Assembly (NCBI RefSeq): GCF_000287335.1
Contig: NC_018419.1
Span: forward strand, 744,001-808,000
Source: a secondary endosymbiont of Ctenarytaina eucalypti
GTDB taxonomy: Bacteria > Pseudomonadota > Gammaproteobacteria > Enterobacterales > Enterobacteriaceae
Direction of reading: 5' to 3'
Length of the DNA stretch: 64,000 nucleotides
In this document: piece by piece, positions 9,691 through 19,866 of the stretch
Numbering within the stretch: position 1 is the first letter of the stretch
Layout of the letters: every line of letters starts with the position of its first letter
Notes under the pieces: generated by a model
The model's input: only the letters and a program-made list of their open reading frames with translations
What the model was told of the DNA's origin: nothing
The model's database searches: none
Made by a program: the position numbers and the translations under genes

Positions 9691-10740
9691 TAAAATCATC
9701 ATACCCCCGAAACTCTCAGTGCCTATTTCATCATCCGGAATATTCTGATTGATTTTATCTATATCGTCAGAGACGGTGCTATATGAGAACCTTCTTATCA
9801 AGCAAGTTAGTGAAAAACACTTTTAGCTAGCTTTATTTCTTATAATAACCATGATGGGATTTGTTAAATGATAGACCATCATGCTGTTTTTTATCAAGTG
9901 TTTGTACTCAATCCTTGTAGGATCAAAAATGGCGTTTCACTAAGTCTAGTGTGATCATCTTTCTGTGTTATTATCTTGCTGTGTAGTAAACTATCGATTC
10001 ACTAAGCTAATAATCTATTTTTATTTCTTCAACAATGAAGCATTGTTGAGACTTTTCAAATGCATCAAAATAGTCTACAGGCTACTACAATATCCGCATA
10101 ACATCCCTGCATACGGCACTGATCATTCGTATATCAATGATAGTTTTTTATATCTAACTAGGATGCTTTATAATGAACATCGCACTAAAACGTTTGCCGC
10201 TATAGTATACAAAATTTAGCATTAAAAAATTGATATCAAATGATAATGATATTGCACTTAATCAACTACGCCACCATAAAGAAAGATAAATTTATTTAAG
10301 TTTTAACTCTTAATCTTACAGAGAATGATCATAAGTCTACATCACTCACAATATGCTAATAACAGTCTCCGGCCTCACCTGAAAGCATGCGGAACAACCC
10401 TCTAGACCAAGAGAAACAATTCTCTCACTAGAGCTCCCTGAAGATTCAAAGAATCTAGCAGATCTCATTTTCGGACATTAAAAATTTTGCAATTAAAATG
10501 CACTAAATACTTGACGTTATGCTGCATCAAGATTATTAGCGTGTTAACATTTAATAATGGCACAAGAGCAATTAAAAGTGTCACTCTTTCTAGACCACCT
10601 TTGAAAAATACTTATCTTTCAGCTAAAAGATGTCAGCAGTCATCTGCAGAAAGGGGATAAAATATTTGTGCAAAAAAAGACTGTATTTGCTAAAAAATAC
10701 ATTTAATTTTTACCTTTCCTTGCGTAATAATGTGATCGGC

Positions 10741-10769
10741 TTGTGCTAATCAAGCTCTAAGCGTATAAT
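10741..10769 (+). promoter_or_regulatory. Sigma-70 promoter of rpsO
   Basis: TTGTGC at 10741-10746 and a perfect TATAAT at 10764-10769 are separated by 17 bp. This is the best sigma-70 match in the region and lies about 90 bp before the rpsO start, leaving room for a leader. The family's S15 autoregulation acts on such a leader, but I did not fold it. Confidence 0.75.
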
Positions 10770-10857
10770 ATAGGGTCTTATAAAATCATTATCTAAATTA
10801 GCAATCGGCCTGAATCTGTTGCTGCAAGCATTTTATAGTGATATTTGGAGCGTTACT

Positions 10858-11127
10858 ATGTCTTTAAGTGTTGAAGCGAAAGCGAAATGTGTTTCTGATT
10901 TCGGTCGTGATATCAAAGATTGCGGTTCCACTGAAGTACAGGTTGCTCTTTTAACCGCTCAAATTAGCGACCTACAAGGCCATTTTTTGGAACACAAAAA
11001 AGATCACCACAGCCGCCGTGGCTTACTGCGTATGGTTGCGCAGCGTCGTAAACTACTAGACTACCTGAAGCATAAAGATGTGGGACGTTACGTCAGCATT
11101 ATTGACGGCCTGGGTCTACGGCGCTAA
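10858..11127 (+). CDS. rpsO: 30S ribosomal protein S15
   Basis: An 89-residue protein identical in length to E. coli S15, which binds 16S rRNA in the platform of the small subunit. The ATG at 10858 is preceded by GGAG at 10847-10850. An upstream in-frame start at 10819 is rejected because it adds residues absent from the family. Signatures include [14 protein letters not shown] and [12 protein letters not shown]. It stands before pnp in the usual order and ends at a strong terminator-like hairpin at 11143. In E. coli that hairpin and an RNase III site govern read-through into pnp. Confidence 0.97.
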   Translation: MSLSVEAKAKCVSDFGRDIKDCGSTEVQVALLTAQISDLQGHFLEHKKDHHSRRGLLRMVAQRRKLLDYLKHKDVGRYVSIIDGLGLRR

Positions 11128-11142
11128 ACCAAGCTATTTCAG

Positions 11143-11170
11143 AGAAAGGGGCCTTATCTGGCCCCTTTCT
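11143..11170 (+). terminator. rpsO terminator
   Basis: AGAAAGGGGCC at 11143-11153 and GGCCCCTTTCT at 11160-11170 form a perfect 11-bp stem with loop TTATCT, followed by TCT. It lies 15 bp after the rpsO stop and corresponds to the attenuating terminator between rpsO and pnp in enterobacteria. Confidence 0.85.
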
Positions 11171-11355
11171 TCTAGGGGGTGAGTAACCCAGTCGTGGGGT
11201 TGTCTGTATATGTGATCATAAACATATATAAGCGAGCTGTATTCATTCCACAATTATGAAAGATTGTGATTAATAGCGAGTATGTAATAAGCAGTTTTTA
11301 GTCAATGGCGCGCGGTTAATGTAACCGTATCGTGTACTTTACAAAGGAAATGATT

Positions 11356-13464
11356 TTGCTAAATCCGATTGTTCGCAAGTTTCAATATGGCCATCACACC
11401 GTAACACTGGAAACTGGAATGATGGCACGTCAGGCGACTGCCGCAGTCATGGTCAGCATGGACGATACGGCAGTATTTGTGACAGTCGTTGGCGAAAAAC
11501 AAGCAAAACTGGGGCAGTGCTTCTTTCCGCTGACTGTGAACTATCAAGAGCGAATTTATGCCGCAGGGCGTTTCCCGGGCGGATTTTTTCGCCGGGAAGG
11601 CCGCCCAAGCGAAAGCGAAACGCTGATTTCGCGCCTGATTGATCGTCCCATCCGTCCGCTTTTCCCAGTAGGCTTCCTGAATGAAATGCAGATTATCGCT
11701 ACTGTTGTATCCGTTAATCCTCAGGTGAACCCTGATATCGTAGCGATAATTGGTGCGTCTGCTGCGCTCAGCCTCTCCGGTATTCCGTTCAACGGCCCTA
11801 TCGGCGCTGCACGTGTTGGCTACATTAATAATCGATATGTTCTAAACCCGACACAGACGGCACTCGCTGAAAGCCACCTAGACTTAGTGGTAGCTGGTAC
11901 TCAAACGGGAGTGCTGATGGTAGAATCCGAAGCGAGGATTTTAAGCGAGGACCAAATGCTAAGCGCCATAGTATACGGCCACGAACAGCAGCAGGTAGTA
12001 ATCGAAAATATTAATACATTCGTGACTGAAGCCGGTAAACCAAAGTGGCAATGGAAAGCTAAGGATGTTAACCTCGATCTTAAGACACAAATCACAAAAC
12101 TAGCGAAATCCCGTTTTAGAGAAGCCTATCGTATCACCGAAAAACAAGAGCGCTATACCGCGATAGAGTCAATTAAAGCCGATATCGTAGCATCGCTAAC
12201 GCACGAAGACGAAAACGTAAACATATTTGAAATCAAAGATATTTTAATTTCTCTCGAGAAAACCGTTGTGCGAGGCCGCATATTGTGCGGTGAACCACGC
12301 ATCGACGGCCGTGAAAACGATATGATTCGTCGACTAGATATGCGTACCGGCATCCTGCTACGTACCCATGGATCTGCGCTCTTTACACGCGGGGACACCC
12401 AAGCCTTGGTCGCCACGACCCTTGGCACCGAACGAGATGCACAAAATATTGATGAATTGATGGGTGAAAGAACAGACCGTTTCCTACTACACTATAATTT
12501 CCCTCCATATTGCGTTGGCGAAATTGGTATCGTAGGATCACCAAAGCGTCGAGAAATAGGCCATGGCCGTTTGGCAAAGCGTGCTATTCTAGCGGTGATG
12601 CCAAGCGCCAGCGAATTCCCGTACACAGTGCGCGTGGTATCGGAAATTACAGAATCCAATGGCTCATCCTCTATGGCCTCCGTGTGTGGCGCATCGCTCG
12701 CTCTAATGGACGCCGGGGTGCCCATCAAGGCAGCCGTTGCCGGTATCGCCATGGGTCTAGTAAAAGAAGGCGAGCGCTTCGTTGTGTTATCTGATATTCT
12801 AGGAGACGAAGATCGTATGGGCGATATGGACTTCAAGGTTGCTGGTAGCCGTGAAGGTATTACCGCGCTGCAAATGGATATAAAAATTTCAGGCATCACA
12901 CGTGATATCATCCGAGTAGCCCTAAATCAAGCCAAAGGTGCGCGCATGCACATCCTCAGCCTAATGGATAAGACACTCAGCTCGCCACGGGCCGATATTT
13001 CTGCATTGGCGCCTCGTATCTATACCATTAAAATTAATCCCGATAAAATTAAAGACATCATTGGTAAAGGTGGGACGGTTATCCGTGCTCTGACCGAAGA
13101 GACCGGTACAACTATCGAAATTGAAGATAATGGCACCGTGAAAGTAGCGGCTGCTGACAGCGATAAAGCGCGCTACGCAATTCGCCGCATTGAAGAGATC
13201 GCTGAAGAAATAGAAGTCGGTCGTATTTATAATGGTAAAGTAACCCGCATAGTAGACTTTGGTGCTTTTGTTGGGATCCGAGGCGGAAAAGAAGGATTAG
13301 TACATATCTCCCAAATCACCGATCAGCATGTAGAGAAAGTAACCGATTACCTAGCACTAGGCCAGATAGTTCAGGTAAAGGTTCTGGAAGTTGACCGTCA
13401 AGGTCGCGTGCGACTCAGCATCAAGGAAGCTAGCATCCGCCGACAGAACCGCTGTAGTGCCTAA
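11356..13464 (+). CDS. pnp: Polyribonucleotide nucleotidyltransferase (PNPase)
   Basis: A 702-residue PNPase, the 3'-5' phosphorolytic exoribonuclease of the degradosome (E. coli 711). Two RNase PH-like cores, then a KH domain ([12 protein letters not shown]) and an S1 domain ([19 protein letters not shown]) are all present. The start is TTG at 11356, as in E. coli pnp, preceded by AAGGAA at 11344-11349; a GTG at 11332 would add residues not found in the family. Catalytic-core segments [10 protein letters not shown] and [20 protein letters not shown] are intact. The acidic C-terminal tail of E. coli is shortened. It follows rpsO and precedes the nlpI remnant. Confidence 0.97.
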   Translation: MLNPIVRKFQYGHHTVTLETGMMARQATAAVMVSMDDTAVFVTVVGEKQAKLGQCFFPLTVNYQERIYAAGRFPGGFFRREGRPSESETLISRLIDRPIRPLFPVGFLNEMQIIATVVSVNPQVNPDIVAIIGASAALSLSGIPFNGPIGAARVGYINNRYVLNPTQTALAESHLDLVVAGTQTGVLMVESEARILSEDQMLSAIVYGHEQQQVVIENINTFVTEAGKPKWQWKAKDVNLDLKTQITKLAKSRFREAYRITEKQERYTAIESIKADIVASLTHEDENVNIFEIKDILISLEKTVVRGRILCGEPRIDGRENDMIRRLDMRTGILLRTHGSALFTRGDTQALVATTLGTERDAQNIDELMGERTDRFLLHYNFPPYCVGEIGIVGSPKRREIGHGRLAKRAILAVMPSASEFPYTVRVVSEITESNGSSSMASVCGASLALMDAGVPIKAAVAGIAMGLVKEGERFVVLSDILGDEDRMGDMDFKVAGSREGITALQMDIKISGITRDIIRVALNQAKGARMHILSLMDKTLSSPRADISALAPRIYTIKINPDKIKDIIGKGGTVIRALTEETGTTIEIEDNGTVKVAAADSDKARYAIRRIEEIAEEIEVGRIYNGKVTRIVDFGAFVGIRGGKEGLVHISQITDQHVEKVTDYLALGQIVQVKVLEVDRQGRVRLSIKEASIRRQNRCSA

Positions 13465-13564
13465 AGCAAAAATGCGTTTTACTTAACATAGCTGATTGTT
13501 GTCAAAGTGCTAATCCTGGTAGGATAACAAGAAAGTTCTTGTCGTGGTTACACCAGCGCGCGCT

Positions 13565-14050
13565 ATGAAAAGGCTCATCGTAAATTATATAAACAAAAAC
13601 ACTGACGCACCAGAGCCTGATTTAGTAAAAATCCTTAGAGCTATGCTATGAGGGAAAAGTGCTGTATCATAGCATTAAACTCAATATGCCAAGAAAATAT
13701 TAATTTTTCGGCATATGCTGAACAACATATACTAAGCACAAAAAAGTTCGAGGTCTCCCCCGAACACCTTATAATTGCGTACTATAGATAGCCCTCTACA
13801 ACACCTTGGTATAAAAACGAATTAAAAGAAAGAGAGATTTAATCTGAGGTCCATGAGATAATCAATACTGATAGTCTGCCTTGAGGCGGATGTAACGACT
13901 CAGACAGTGACTGCTATTTCAGCAAAATCATCTGAGTCTAGGAAATAATAAGGCGTCTTCACCACTGTTAACACTGACAGTTACTAACAACATGTATAAT
14001 TTTATTAACTACTACTATGCATTGTTTCAATTGAAGCTTAGCACATGTAC
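13565..14050 (+). pseudogene. nlpI: Remnant of nlpI (lipoprotein NlpI)
   Basis: No open gene exists between pnp and deaD, where enterobacteria carry nlpI, but its fossil is readable. At 13641-13682 the plus strand gives LCYEGKVLYHSIKL against E. coli LLYERGVLYDSLGL. At 13932-14042 one continuous frame gives LSLG, then LTLTVTNNMYNFINYYYALF, against LSLG and [20 protein letters not shown]. Between these blocks the frame is broken by stops and about 200 bp is missing. The left end is uncertain. NlpI is an outer-membrane lipoprotein adaptor for murein endopeptidases, so its loss changes control of cell-wall enzymes such as MepS. Confidence 0.85.
13685..13715. repeat. Quasipalindrome inside nlpI remnant
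   Basis: TATGCC at 13685-13690 and GGCATA at 13710-13715 pair, and the inner arms AGAAAAT and ATTTTTC continue the pairing with one unmatched base. It is a near-perfect hairpin of 31 nt in pseudogene sequence. Confidence 0.55.
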
Positions 14051-14257
14051 AAAACCATCTATCAGAATCGGACCAGAAATAGCTGACAAAAAATTTATAT
14101 AGCCCGCGTTACTCTTTTTTTTGCACCTGCGCGTTTGAGGGTTTATTTTTTGTTTTAAATCTCATTTGAGCCGGTTCACACTTTTGATGAAAATGAATAA
14201 AAGTTTTCAGTACGAGGTATGTAGACTGGCGGCCATTAAAAAATAAGGCTCGTATAC

Positions 14258-16018
14258 ATGTCTGAAGTAGAAACCTCTTTTACCAATCTGGGGCTCAATG
14301 CTCCTATCCTGAGTGCGCTCACTGATCTCGGTTATGACAAGCCGTCATCTATTCAGGTCGCCTGTATCCCGCATTTATTAGCCGGACGTGACGTGCTGGG
14401 TATTGCGCAGACGGGTAGCGGTAAAACCGCTGCGTTTTCTCTTCCGCTATTGCACAATATCAATCCTGCGCTATCCGTGCCTCAGTTGCTAGTACTGGCA
14501 CCGACCCGCGAACTTGCAGTGCAGGTTGCAGAAGCCTGCTCTGATTTTGCGAAGCATATGAAAAGTATCAACATAGTCGCCCTATACGGAGGGCAGCGTT
14601 ACGAAGTGCAATTACGCGCTCTGCGTCAGGGACCACAGGTTGTGGTCGGTACTCCTGGCCGCCTCCTAGACCATTTGAAACGAGGCACACTCAATCTGTC
14701 TAATTTACGCGGGATAGTACTGGACGAAGCCGATGAGATGCTACGTATGGGCTTTATCGAAGATGTGGAAAACATTTTAACTCAGGTGCCCGCACAGCAT
14801 CAGACGGCTCTATTTTCCGCCACCATGCCAGACGCAATTCGCCGCATTACCCGCCGCTTCATGAATGAGCCACAGGAAGTGCGAATTCAATCCAATTTAA
14901 CTACCCGCCCTGATATCAGCCAGAGCTATTGGACAGTACACGGAATGCGTAAAGATGAAGCACTTGTACGTTTCCTAGAAGCCGAAGATTTCGACGCAAC
15001 TATTATCTTCGTACGCACTAAAAGTGCTACACTAGAAGTAACCGCAGCACTGGAAAACAGTGGTTACAATGGCGCTGCACTAAACGGAGACATGAACCAG
15101 GCACTACGCGAGCTGACACTTGATCGTTTAAAGGATGGGCGACTAGATATTCTAATTGCAACTGACGTCGCTGCACGCGGTCTAGATGTTGATCGCATCA
15201 GCCTGGTCGTGAACTATGATATTCCCATGGATGCCGAATCCTACGTACACCGTATCGGCCGTACAGGTCGTGCTGGACGTGCGGGGCGTGCACTGCTCTT
15301 TGTAGAAAACCGCGAACGACGTCTATTGCGCAATATTGAACGCATCATGAAATTGACTATCCCGGAAGTAGCACTACCGAGCGCTGAAGTACTAGAAGCC
15401 CGCCGCCTGGAAAAGTTTTCCCGTAAGGTAAAAACCCACCTGGAAAGCAGCGATCTACACATGTACCGCACACTTCTAGCTAAACTGTTGCCAGCGGAAG
15501 CGCTAGATATGGAAACGCTCGCAGCGGCGCTGTTGAAAATAGCCCAAGGCCAACGCCCTCTCCTTCTTCCGAAGGATACAGTGCTAGAGCGCCTCCTCCC
15601 CCCCCGTGAACGGGACGAGCGCAGGGATGCCGCTGGTGAACGTTCATCGCGGCGTTTACGCCGTGACCTAGGAGAAATGAATCTTTACCGCATCGAAGTC
15701 GGTCGTGATGATGGCGTCGAGGTTCGTAATATAGTCGGCGCGATCGCCAACGAAGGCGATATCAGTAGCCGCTATATTGGTAATATTAAATTATTTTCTT
15801 CTTATGCAATAATTGAGCTACCGAAAAACATGCCGCGAGAAATTCTATCTCACTTTACACGTACGCGTATTCTAAACAAGCCAATGAATATGAAGTTCAT
15901 AGGTGAGTCACCGACTCGTAACAGCGAACGCCGCGGCATACCGAGCGCTAACCGTGGCAACTATGGTGGTGACCGCCGTGACAGCGGACGGCGCCGTCGT
16001 TTTAGTAACGATACATAA
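14258..16018 (+). CDS. deaD: ATP-dependent RNA helicase DeaD (CsdA)
   Basis: A 586-residue DEAD-box helicase (E. coli 629) that unwinds RNA during cold-stress ribosome assembly and mRNA decay. The helicase motifs are in order: Q motif (PSSIQ), [39 protein letters not shown] and [14 protein letters not shown] DbpA-type RNA-binding domain follows (about 475-550). The tail is shorter than in E. coli but stays basic ([12 protein letters not shown]). It keeps its position after pnp and the nlpI remnant. A C8 run at 15598-15605 is a potential slippage site, but the frame is intact. About 200 bp upstream is free for a leader, as in the family. Confidence 0.95.
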   Translation: MSEVETSFTNLGLNAPILSALTDLGYDKPSSIQVACIPHLLAGRDVLGIAQTGSGKTAAFSLPLLHNINPALSVPQLLVLAPTRELAVQVAEACSDFAKHMKSINIVALYGGQRYEVQLRALRQGPQVVVGTPGRLLDHLKRGTLNLSNLRGIVLDEADEMLRMGFIEDVENILTQVPAQHQTALFSATMPDAIRRITRRFMNEPQEVRIQSNLTTRPDISQSYWTVHGMRKDEALVRFLEAEDFDATIIFVRTKSATLEVTAALENSGYNGAALNGDMNQALRELTLDRLKDGRLDILIATDVAARGLDVDRISLVVNYDIPMDAESYVHRIGRTGRAGRAGRALLFVENRERRLLRNIERIMKLTIPEVALPSAEVLEARRLEKFSRKVKTHLESSDLHMYRTLLAKLLPAEALDMETLAAALLKIAQGQRPLLLPKDTVLERLLPPRERDERRDAAGERSSRRLRRDLGEMNLYRIEVGRDDGVEVRNIVGAIANEGDISSRYIGNIKLFSSYAIIELPKNMPREILSHFTRTRILNKPMNMKFIGESPTRNSERRGIPSANRGNYGGDRRDSGRRRRFSNDT

Positions 16019-16062
16019 TGTGGTACGTGTAGTTATTTCACTGCGTATAACAACAGGCTGCC

Positions 16063-16082
16063 TTGCCTTTTAGGTAAGGCAA
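16063..16082 (+). terminator. Hairpin after deaD
   Basis: TTGCCTT at 16063-16069 and AAGGCAA at 16076-16082 form a perfect 7-bp stem 45 bp beyond the deaD stop. The following sequence TTATG is only weakly T-rich, so termination strength is uncertain. Confidence 0.5.
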
Positions 16083-16292
16083 TTATGCAATGTTAGAGAA
16101 AACTTTTTGCCTAACATAAAATTAAACACTTGATATTCAGCTATCTCTACGTAACTATGATAAAAAAAATAAGGTGCGGAGATAGAAATAGTCAAGGCAC
16201 TAAACAAGATTACGCTGCTAGGAATGACGAACAATTTCAACATCGTATCAGAAGCGGTCATGCTGGCGTTTAGCTCATTACACACTCTATCA

Positions 16293-16343
16293 TTTTCTCG
16301 ATCGTGCACTGCACATCTATAGTGCATTGCACGATCGAGAAAA
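16293..16343. repeat. Long inverted repeat upstream of pyrE
   Basis: A 22-nt arm at 16293-16314 (TTTTCTCGATCGTGCA, C, TGCAC) and one at 16322-16343 are complementary at 21 of 22 positions around a 7-nt loop. The structure ends 96 bp before the pyrE start, where E. coli has the UTP-sensitive attenuator, but no T-run follows on the plus strand, so it is not an ordinary attenuator. Confidence 0.8.
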
Positions 16344-16439
16344 CTCATATCCAGGGCCGAAGTGATGTTATGATCCACCCAGAGCGACCCTAACTACAGT
16401 GCAGTCTTGTCCGTTCTTATAGTGAGAAATCAAAAATTG

Positions 16440-17081
16440 ATGAAAACATATCAGTATAAATTTATCGAGTATGCCTTAAAAAGGCAGGCATTAAAATTCG
16501 GCAAATTTATACTTAAATCCGGTCGTGTTAGCCCCTATTTCTTTAATATTGGTTTATTTAATACAGGGCGTGATCTAGAATTTTTGGGGCAAGTTTATGC
16601 GGAGAGATTAGTCGACTCAGACCTAAGATTTGATCTGTTATTCGGGCCTGCCTACAAGGGGATCCCTATTGTTACTACAACTGCTGTGGCGCTGGCTCAG
16701 CAGCATCAGTGGAATGTTTCTTATTGTTTTAACCGTAAGGAAGTCAAGCAACGCGGTGAAGGCGGGATCCTGATTGGTAGTCCTCTCCAGGGGAGAGTCA
16801 TGCTTCTCGACGACGTCATTACCATGGGTACCGCCATCCGAGAGTCAATGATTATCATCAATGATCATCAAGCAACGCTTTCTGGGGCGCTGATTGCACT
16901 AGATCGGCGAGAAAAAGGGCGTGGCAATTCCTCTGCTATTCAGGAAATAGAGGGAGAGTATTGCTGCAAGGTACTTGCTATCATCACGCTGTTCGATCTT
17001 CTCACGTATCTAAAACAAAAAGACGAAATGGCCGACCACCTTGAGGCGGTCCTAGACTATCAGAAAAAATACTGTATCTGA
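16440..17081 (+). CDS. pyrE: Orotate phosphoribosyltransferase
   Basis: A 213-residue protein, the same length as E. coli PyrE. It joins orotate to PRPP in de novo pyrimidine synthesis. ATG 16440 starts [19 protein letters not shown], matching the family; a GTG-type start at 16407 is rejected. The PRPP-binding loop is [17 protein letters not shown], and [10 protein letters not shown] and YCFNRKE are intact. It faces the dut-coaBC block across the slmA remnant, the usual layout of this locus. The upstream hairpin at 16293 may affect its expression. Confidence 0.96.
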   Translation: MKTYQYKFIEYALKRQALKFGKFILKSGRVSPYFFNIGLFNTGRDLEFLGQVYAERLVDSDLRFDLLFGPAYKGIPIVTTTAVALAQQHQWNVSYCFNRKEVKQRGEGGILIGSPLQGRVMLLDDVITMGTAIRESMIIINDHQATLSGALIALDRREKGRGNSSAIQEIEGEYCCKVLAIITLFDLLTYLKQKDEMADHLEAVLDYQKKYCI

Positions 17082-17096
17082 CACAAAACAGCTCAT

Positions 17097-17655
17097 TGAC
17101 CTTCTCCAAAAGCAGCAGGTTCCAGTGCTGCAATGCGCACCACTCTTCACGGGCTGATGTTTCAATTCAGTACGTAACAATCGCGATAGCATCCCTTCGA
17201 AAGAAGCTAATATCACTATGGAGAGAAACGACTACTCTAGCTGAAATGCCGCCTCTTAATGTAAGTTTTGTTAAGGCAAGACCCAAAAACGGAGCGAAAA
17301 CTGCCCTAAATACTCTCATGCAGCTCATCGATGCGACCTTAACATCGATCTTGTTCAAACGTTATAGAGCATATAGCTGATAATAATGCACATGAGTCCT
17401 GCATTACCTTCAGAGAAACCCAGATGAGACACTCGTATAACATATGCATCATCCCGATTCAAGCTCTCTGTAATTTTTGTTTTACTGAAATAGTGACGGT
17501 GAAGCGTCGTTCCGAAACACCAATATGGACTGATAGTGTTTCATTCTTTATGCAGAAATACCTTCTCGCGTTAGTTGCATGTCCTATGCTCTCGCCCTCT
17601 CATTCATGCAAAATCACTTTCTTTATCATAACTGTCAATCGTGTCGCTAAACACC
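17097..17655 (-). pseudogene. slmA: Remnant of slmA (nucleoid occlusion factor)
   Basis: The space between pyrE and dut holds a decayed slmA on the minus strand, its normal place. Readable blocks are GVSE at 17511-17522, then after a +1 shift RHYFSKTKITESLN (E. coli RHFPSKTRMFDSLI); FEQDR, a stop, and GRIDELHE near 17345 (E. coli FEQDRLQGRINQLFE); and FEGMLSRLLRTELKHQP near 17154-17201 (E. coli FCEGMLSRFVRSEFKYRP). Several frameshifts and stops make it non-functional. SlmA stops FtsZ rings forming over the nucleoid. The protein cannot be made from this copy. Outer boundaries are estimated from the family length of 198 residues. Confidence 0.9.
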
Positions 17656-17736
17656 AGACATATTTTTAACGGGCGAGGTCCTATAGCGTCAAAAAATATT
17701 TGTTCGATACCGTATCATGGACCGAGTCTTCAGAAT

Positions 17737-18195
17737 CTATTGTCGACCAGAGTGCCCAAATCCCTTATCTCGACGCTCGCTGGCGTCATCGAAGGATACT
17801 ACTACATTCAACTCCGCCTGCACGACCGGAACAAATATCATCTGCGCCATACGCTCTCCTGGTTTTAAAGTAAATGCATACTCTCCTCGGTTCCAGACCG
17901 AGACCATCAGCGCCCCTTGGTAGTCTGAATCAATTAGCCCCACTAAATTACCTAATACTATACCGCACTGATGACCTAGACCGGACCTCGGTAATATAAT
18001 AGCCGCTAGATTAGCATCAGCAATGTGAATCGCTAACCCGGTCGAGATTAACCTTGTTTTCCCCGGATCTAGCACAAGAGGCTCATGGATACAGGCCCGC
18101 AAATCGAGACCGGCAGAGCCTATAGTAGCATAAGCCGGTAGCGGAAAACGATCACCAAAACGGTGGTCCAATAGCTTAACGTCGATTTTTTTCAT
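17737..18195 (-). CDS. dut: Deoxyuridine 5'-triphosphate nucleotidohydrolase (dUTPase)
   Basis: A 152-residue trimeric dUTPase that hydrolyses dUTP to dUMP, keeping uracil out of DNA and feeding dTMP synthesis. All five motifs are present: [39 protein letters not shown] and the C-terminal GFGHSGRQ. The start at 18195 ([11 protein letters not shown]) matches the family; an upstream start at 18219 adds eight foreign residues. The first 20 bases overlap the end of coaBC, as in E. coli, so the two are translationally coupled. Confidence 0.96.
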   Translation of the reverse strand: MKKIDVKLLDHRFGDRFPLPAYATIGSAGLDLRACIHEPLVLDPGKTRLISTGLAIHIADANLAAIILPRSGLGHQCGIVLGNLVGLIDSDYQGALMVSVWNRGEYAFTLKPGERMAQMIFVPVVQAELNVVVSFDDASERRDKGFGHSGRQ

Positions 18196-19390
18196 CATAA
18201 CGGCTACAAATCTCGTCAATCAATTGCTGAGCAAGCTGTGATTTGTCGCTTAGAGGTAACAGGTTTTCTCCATCCTGCCAGAAAAGATGCAATGCATTGT
18301 TATCACTATTAAATCCTTGTCCTTTCTGAGAAACATCATTGGCGCAAATTAAATCCATCTGCTTATTAATGCGCTTTTTACGGGCATACTCTTCCATATT
18401 GTGAGTTTCAGCAGAAAATCCGACGACGTAAGGACGTTGTGTTTTTAATGCGCCTACAGTTGCTACTATATCAGGATTCTTAATCAGGGTAATGATTAAA
18501 TCATCGCTATGTTTTTTGATTTTTTCTGGAGAAAAGTGGCGGACGCGATAATCCTCCACCGCTGCACAGCTAATAAAAATTTGCTGTTTGTGGATATTGC
18601 CCATCACCGCATCCTGCATTTCTAGCGCACTGGTTACGTCGATACGCTGCACATCCGCTGGCGTTGGTAGGCAGACAGGTCCCGAGATCAACGTCACTCG
18701 TGCGCCTTTGGCCGCAGCAGCTCTAGCAATGGCGAAACCCATCTTGCCAGAGCTATGATTACTAAGAAAACGTATAGGATCCAGAGCTTCTCGGGTCGGC
18801 CCAGCTGTTATCATGATATTCAGGTGGTGTAGGGTAGGAGAAGGTGTAAAATACTGTTCTACTTGATCTACCAACACAAGAGGATTAGACATCCTGCCTG
18901 GGCCGATATCGCCGCATAACTGACAACCGCTATCTGGCCCCCACAGTAGTACGCCTCGGCCGCTTAACGTATTTAAGTTCGCCTGTGTAGCAGCTGCTCT
19001 GTACATTTTCTGATTCATACTTGGCGCTGCAGCGATAGGCGCTTCTGTCGCAAGGCAGAGCGTAGTTAGTAGATCATTAGCTATTCCAGCTGCTAGACGC
19101 GCCAATAAATCAGCGCTTGCTGGTGCAAGAAGCACCAGATCCGCCCATTTTGCCAGCTCAATATGACTCATCGGCCCTGCTTCATAGGAATCCAAAACAT
19201 CTTCTGCTACAGGGTAACCTGATACCGACTTCAGGCTTAAGGGGGTAATAAATGCTTTAGCCGACGCCGTCATAACTACACGCACCTCAGCGCCACGCTC
19301 GCGCAAAAGACGAACGAGCTCTGGAGTCTTATAGGCAGCGATGCCGCCGCTGACACCCAGTATAATATGTTTAACGGCTAGTTCCGTCAT
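18176..19390 (-). CDS. coaBC: Bifunctional phosphopantothenoylcysteine decarboxylase / synthetase
   Basis: A 404-residue fusion (E. coli Dfp 406) that couples cysteine to 4'-phosphopantothenate and decarboxylates the product in coenzyme A synthesis. The N-terminal flavoprotein CoaC domain shows GGIAAYK, the catalytic-histidine region [11 protein letters not shown], the PSMNQ motif and the substrate-clamp cysteine in [12 protein letters not shown]. The CoaB domain follows, with [20 protein letters not shown] and the motif [15 protein letters not shown]. It is upstream of and overlaps dut. Symbionts often keep CoA genes because the cofactor cannot be imported intact. Confidence 0.96.
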   Translation of the reverse strand: MTELAVKHIILGVSGGIAAYKTPELVRLLRERGAEVRVVMTASAKAFITPLSLKSVSGYPVAEDVLDSYEAGPMSHIELAKWADLVLLAPASADLLARLAAGIANDLLTTLCLATEAPIAAAPSMNQKMYRAAATQANLNTLSGRGVLLWGPDSGCQLCGDIGPGRMSNPLVLVDQVEQYFTPSPTLHHLNIMITAGPTREALDPIRFLSNHSSGKMGFAIARAAAAKGARVTLISGPVCLPTPADVQRIDVTSALEMQDAVMGNIHKQQIFISCAAVEDYRVRHFSPEKIKKHSDDLIITLIKNPDIVATVGALKTQRPYVVGFSAETHNMEEYARKKRINKQMDLICANDVSQKGQGFNSDNNALHLFWQDGENLLPLSDKSQLAQQLIDEICSRYDEKNRR

Positions 19391-19612
19391 CTTGCATCTC
19401 CGGGTAACATAATGGCTATGTTCATTTTATTATAACCCTCTTTTCCGGAGTGATTTGTTTGTTTGTAGCTATTCTAGCATCATCATACGATTTTTACCGT
19501 ACCATCGTATTTTTTGAATCAATCTACATTAAGTCAATATCAATTCTTTATTAAATACATGAGCCTTTGTAGTACCTGCATAACCCAGAAAGAGCCCGTT
19601 ATTAGGCTATTA

Positions 19613-19642
19613 TTATACTTATAGGTATACCTATAAGTATAA
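19613..19642. repeat. Perfect 30-bp palindrome
   Basis: TTATACTTATAGGTA at 19613-19627 is followed directly by its exact reverse complement TACCTATAAGTATAA at 19628-19642, with no spacer. It could be a dimer-binding operator or a cruciform-forming site. It overlaps the end of the minus-strand coding-like fragment 19631-19866. Confidence 0.85.
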
Positions 19643-19866
19643 ATCTAGTTCAGCGATTTGACCATTGCCGATCATTTCAACGATCGGTAACTTATAGTCA
19701 GAAACAATTAGCATACCATCTGGAAGTATTGTTAACCCGCATCTCACTCTTTCAATGATCACATGTCGATAATAAGTTTACCGGCCTGTTCCCGAGATCG
19801 TTACTAGCAGTAAGACGCTGATGCATAACGGCGCAGTTACGATCATGGTACTAGCAACACTATTGA
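19631..19866 (-). pseudogene. Unassigned coding-like fragment
   Basis: One minus-strand frame runs 78 codons with a single TAA after codon 29. It reads as a hydrophobic segment (VTAPLCISVLLLVTISG), then a charged stretch and LTILPDGMLIVSDYKLPIVE. The composition is protein-like, but I do not recognise the family. It may be the end of a decayed minus-strand gene whose earlier part is the fragment at 20610-20759. Confidence 0.35.

Larger units (their letters stand above)
9435..10740. other. Intergenic region, adhesin to rpsO promoter
   Basis: About 1.3 kb with no intact gene. truB and rbfA, the usual neighbours upstream of rpsO, are not readable. It holds a 28-nt near-perfect palindrome just after the adhesin gene (9449-9476), a bulged hairpin (9635-9690), and the 16-nt string GGTCTTATAAAATCAT at 9684-9699, which recurs at 10774-10789 in the rpsO leader. 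An 84-codon frame at 9965-10219 has no family resemblance and is probably chance. Confidence 0.65.
16019..16439. other. Intergenic region deaD-pyrE
   Basis: About 420 bp. It begins with a hairpin suited to ending deaD and contains a 51-nt near-perfect inverted repeat 97 bp before pyrE. rph, which precedes pyrE in E. coli, is not readable here. The deaD-pyrE junction is not the enterobacterial order and marks a rearrangement or large deletion. Confidence 0.6.

Noticed and set aside
12492-12911. 139-codon minus-strand frame inside pnp
   Set aside because: It lies wholly within the conserved pnp gene on the opposite strand and reflects that gene's codon pattern, a shadow frame.
16293-16343. Rho-independent terminator or classical pyrE attenuator
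   Set aside because: The stem is strong, but no T-run follows on either strand and no leader peptide or rph coding end was found before it.
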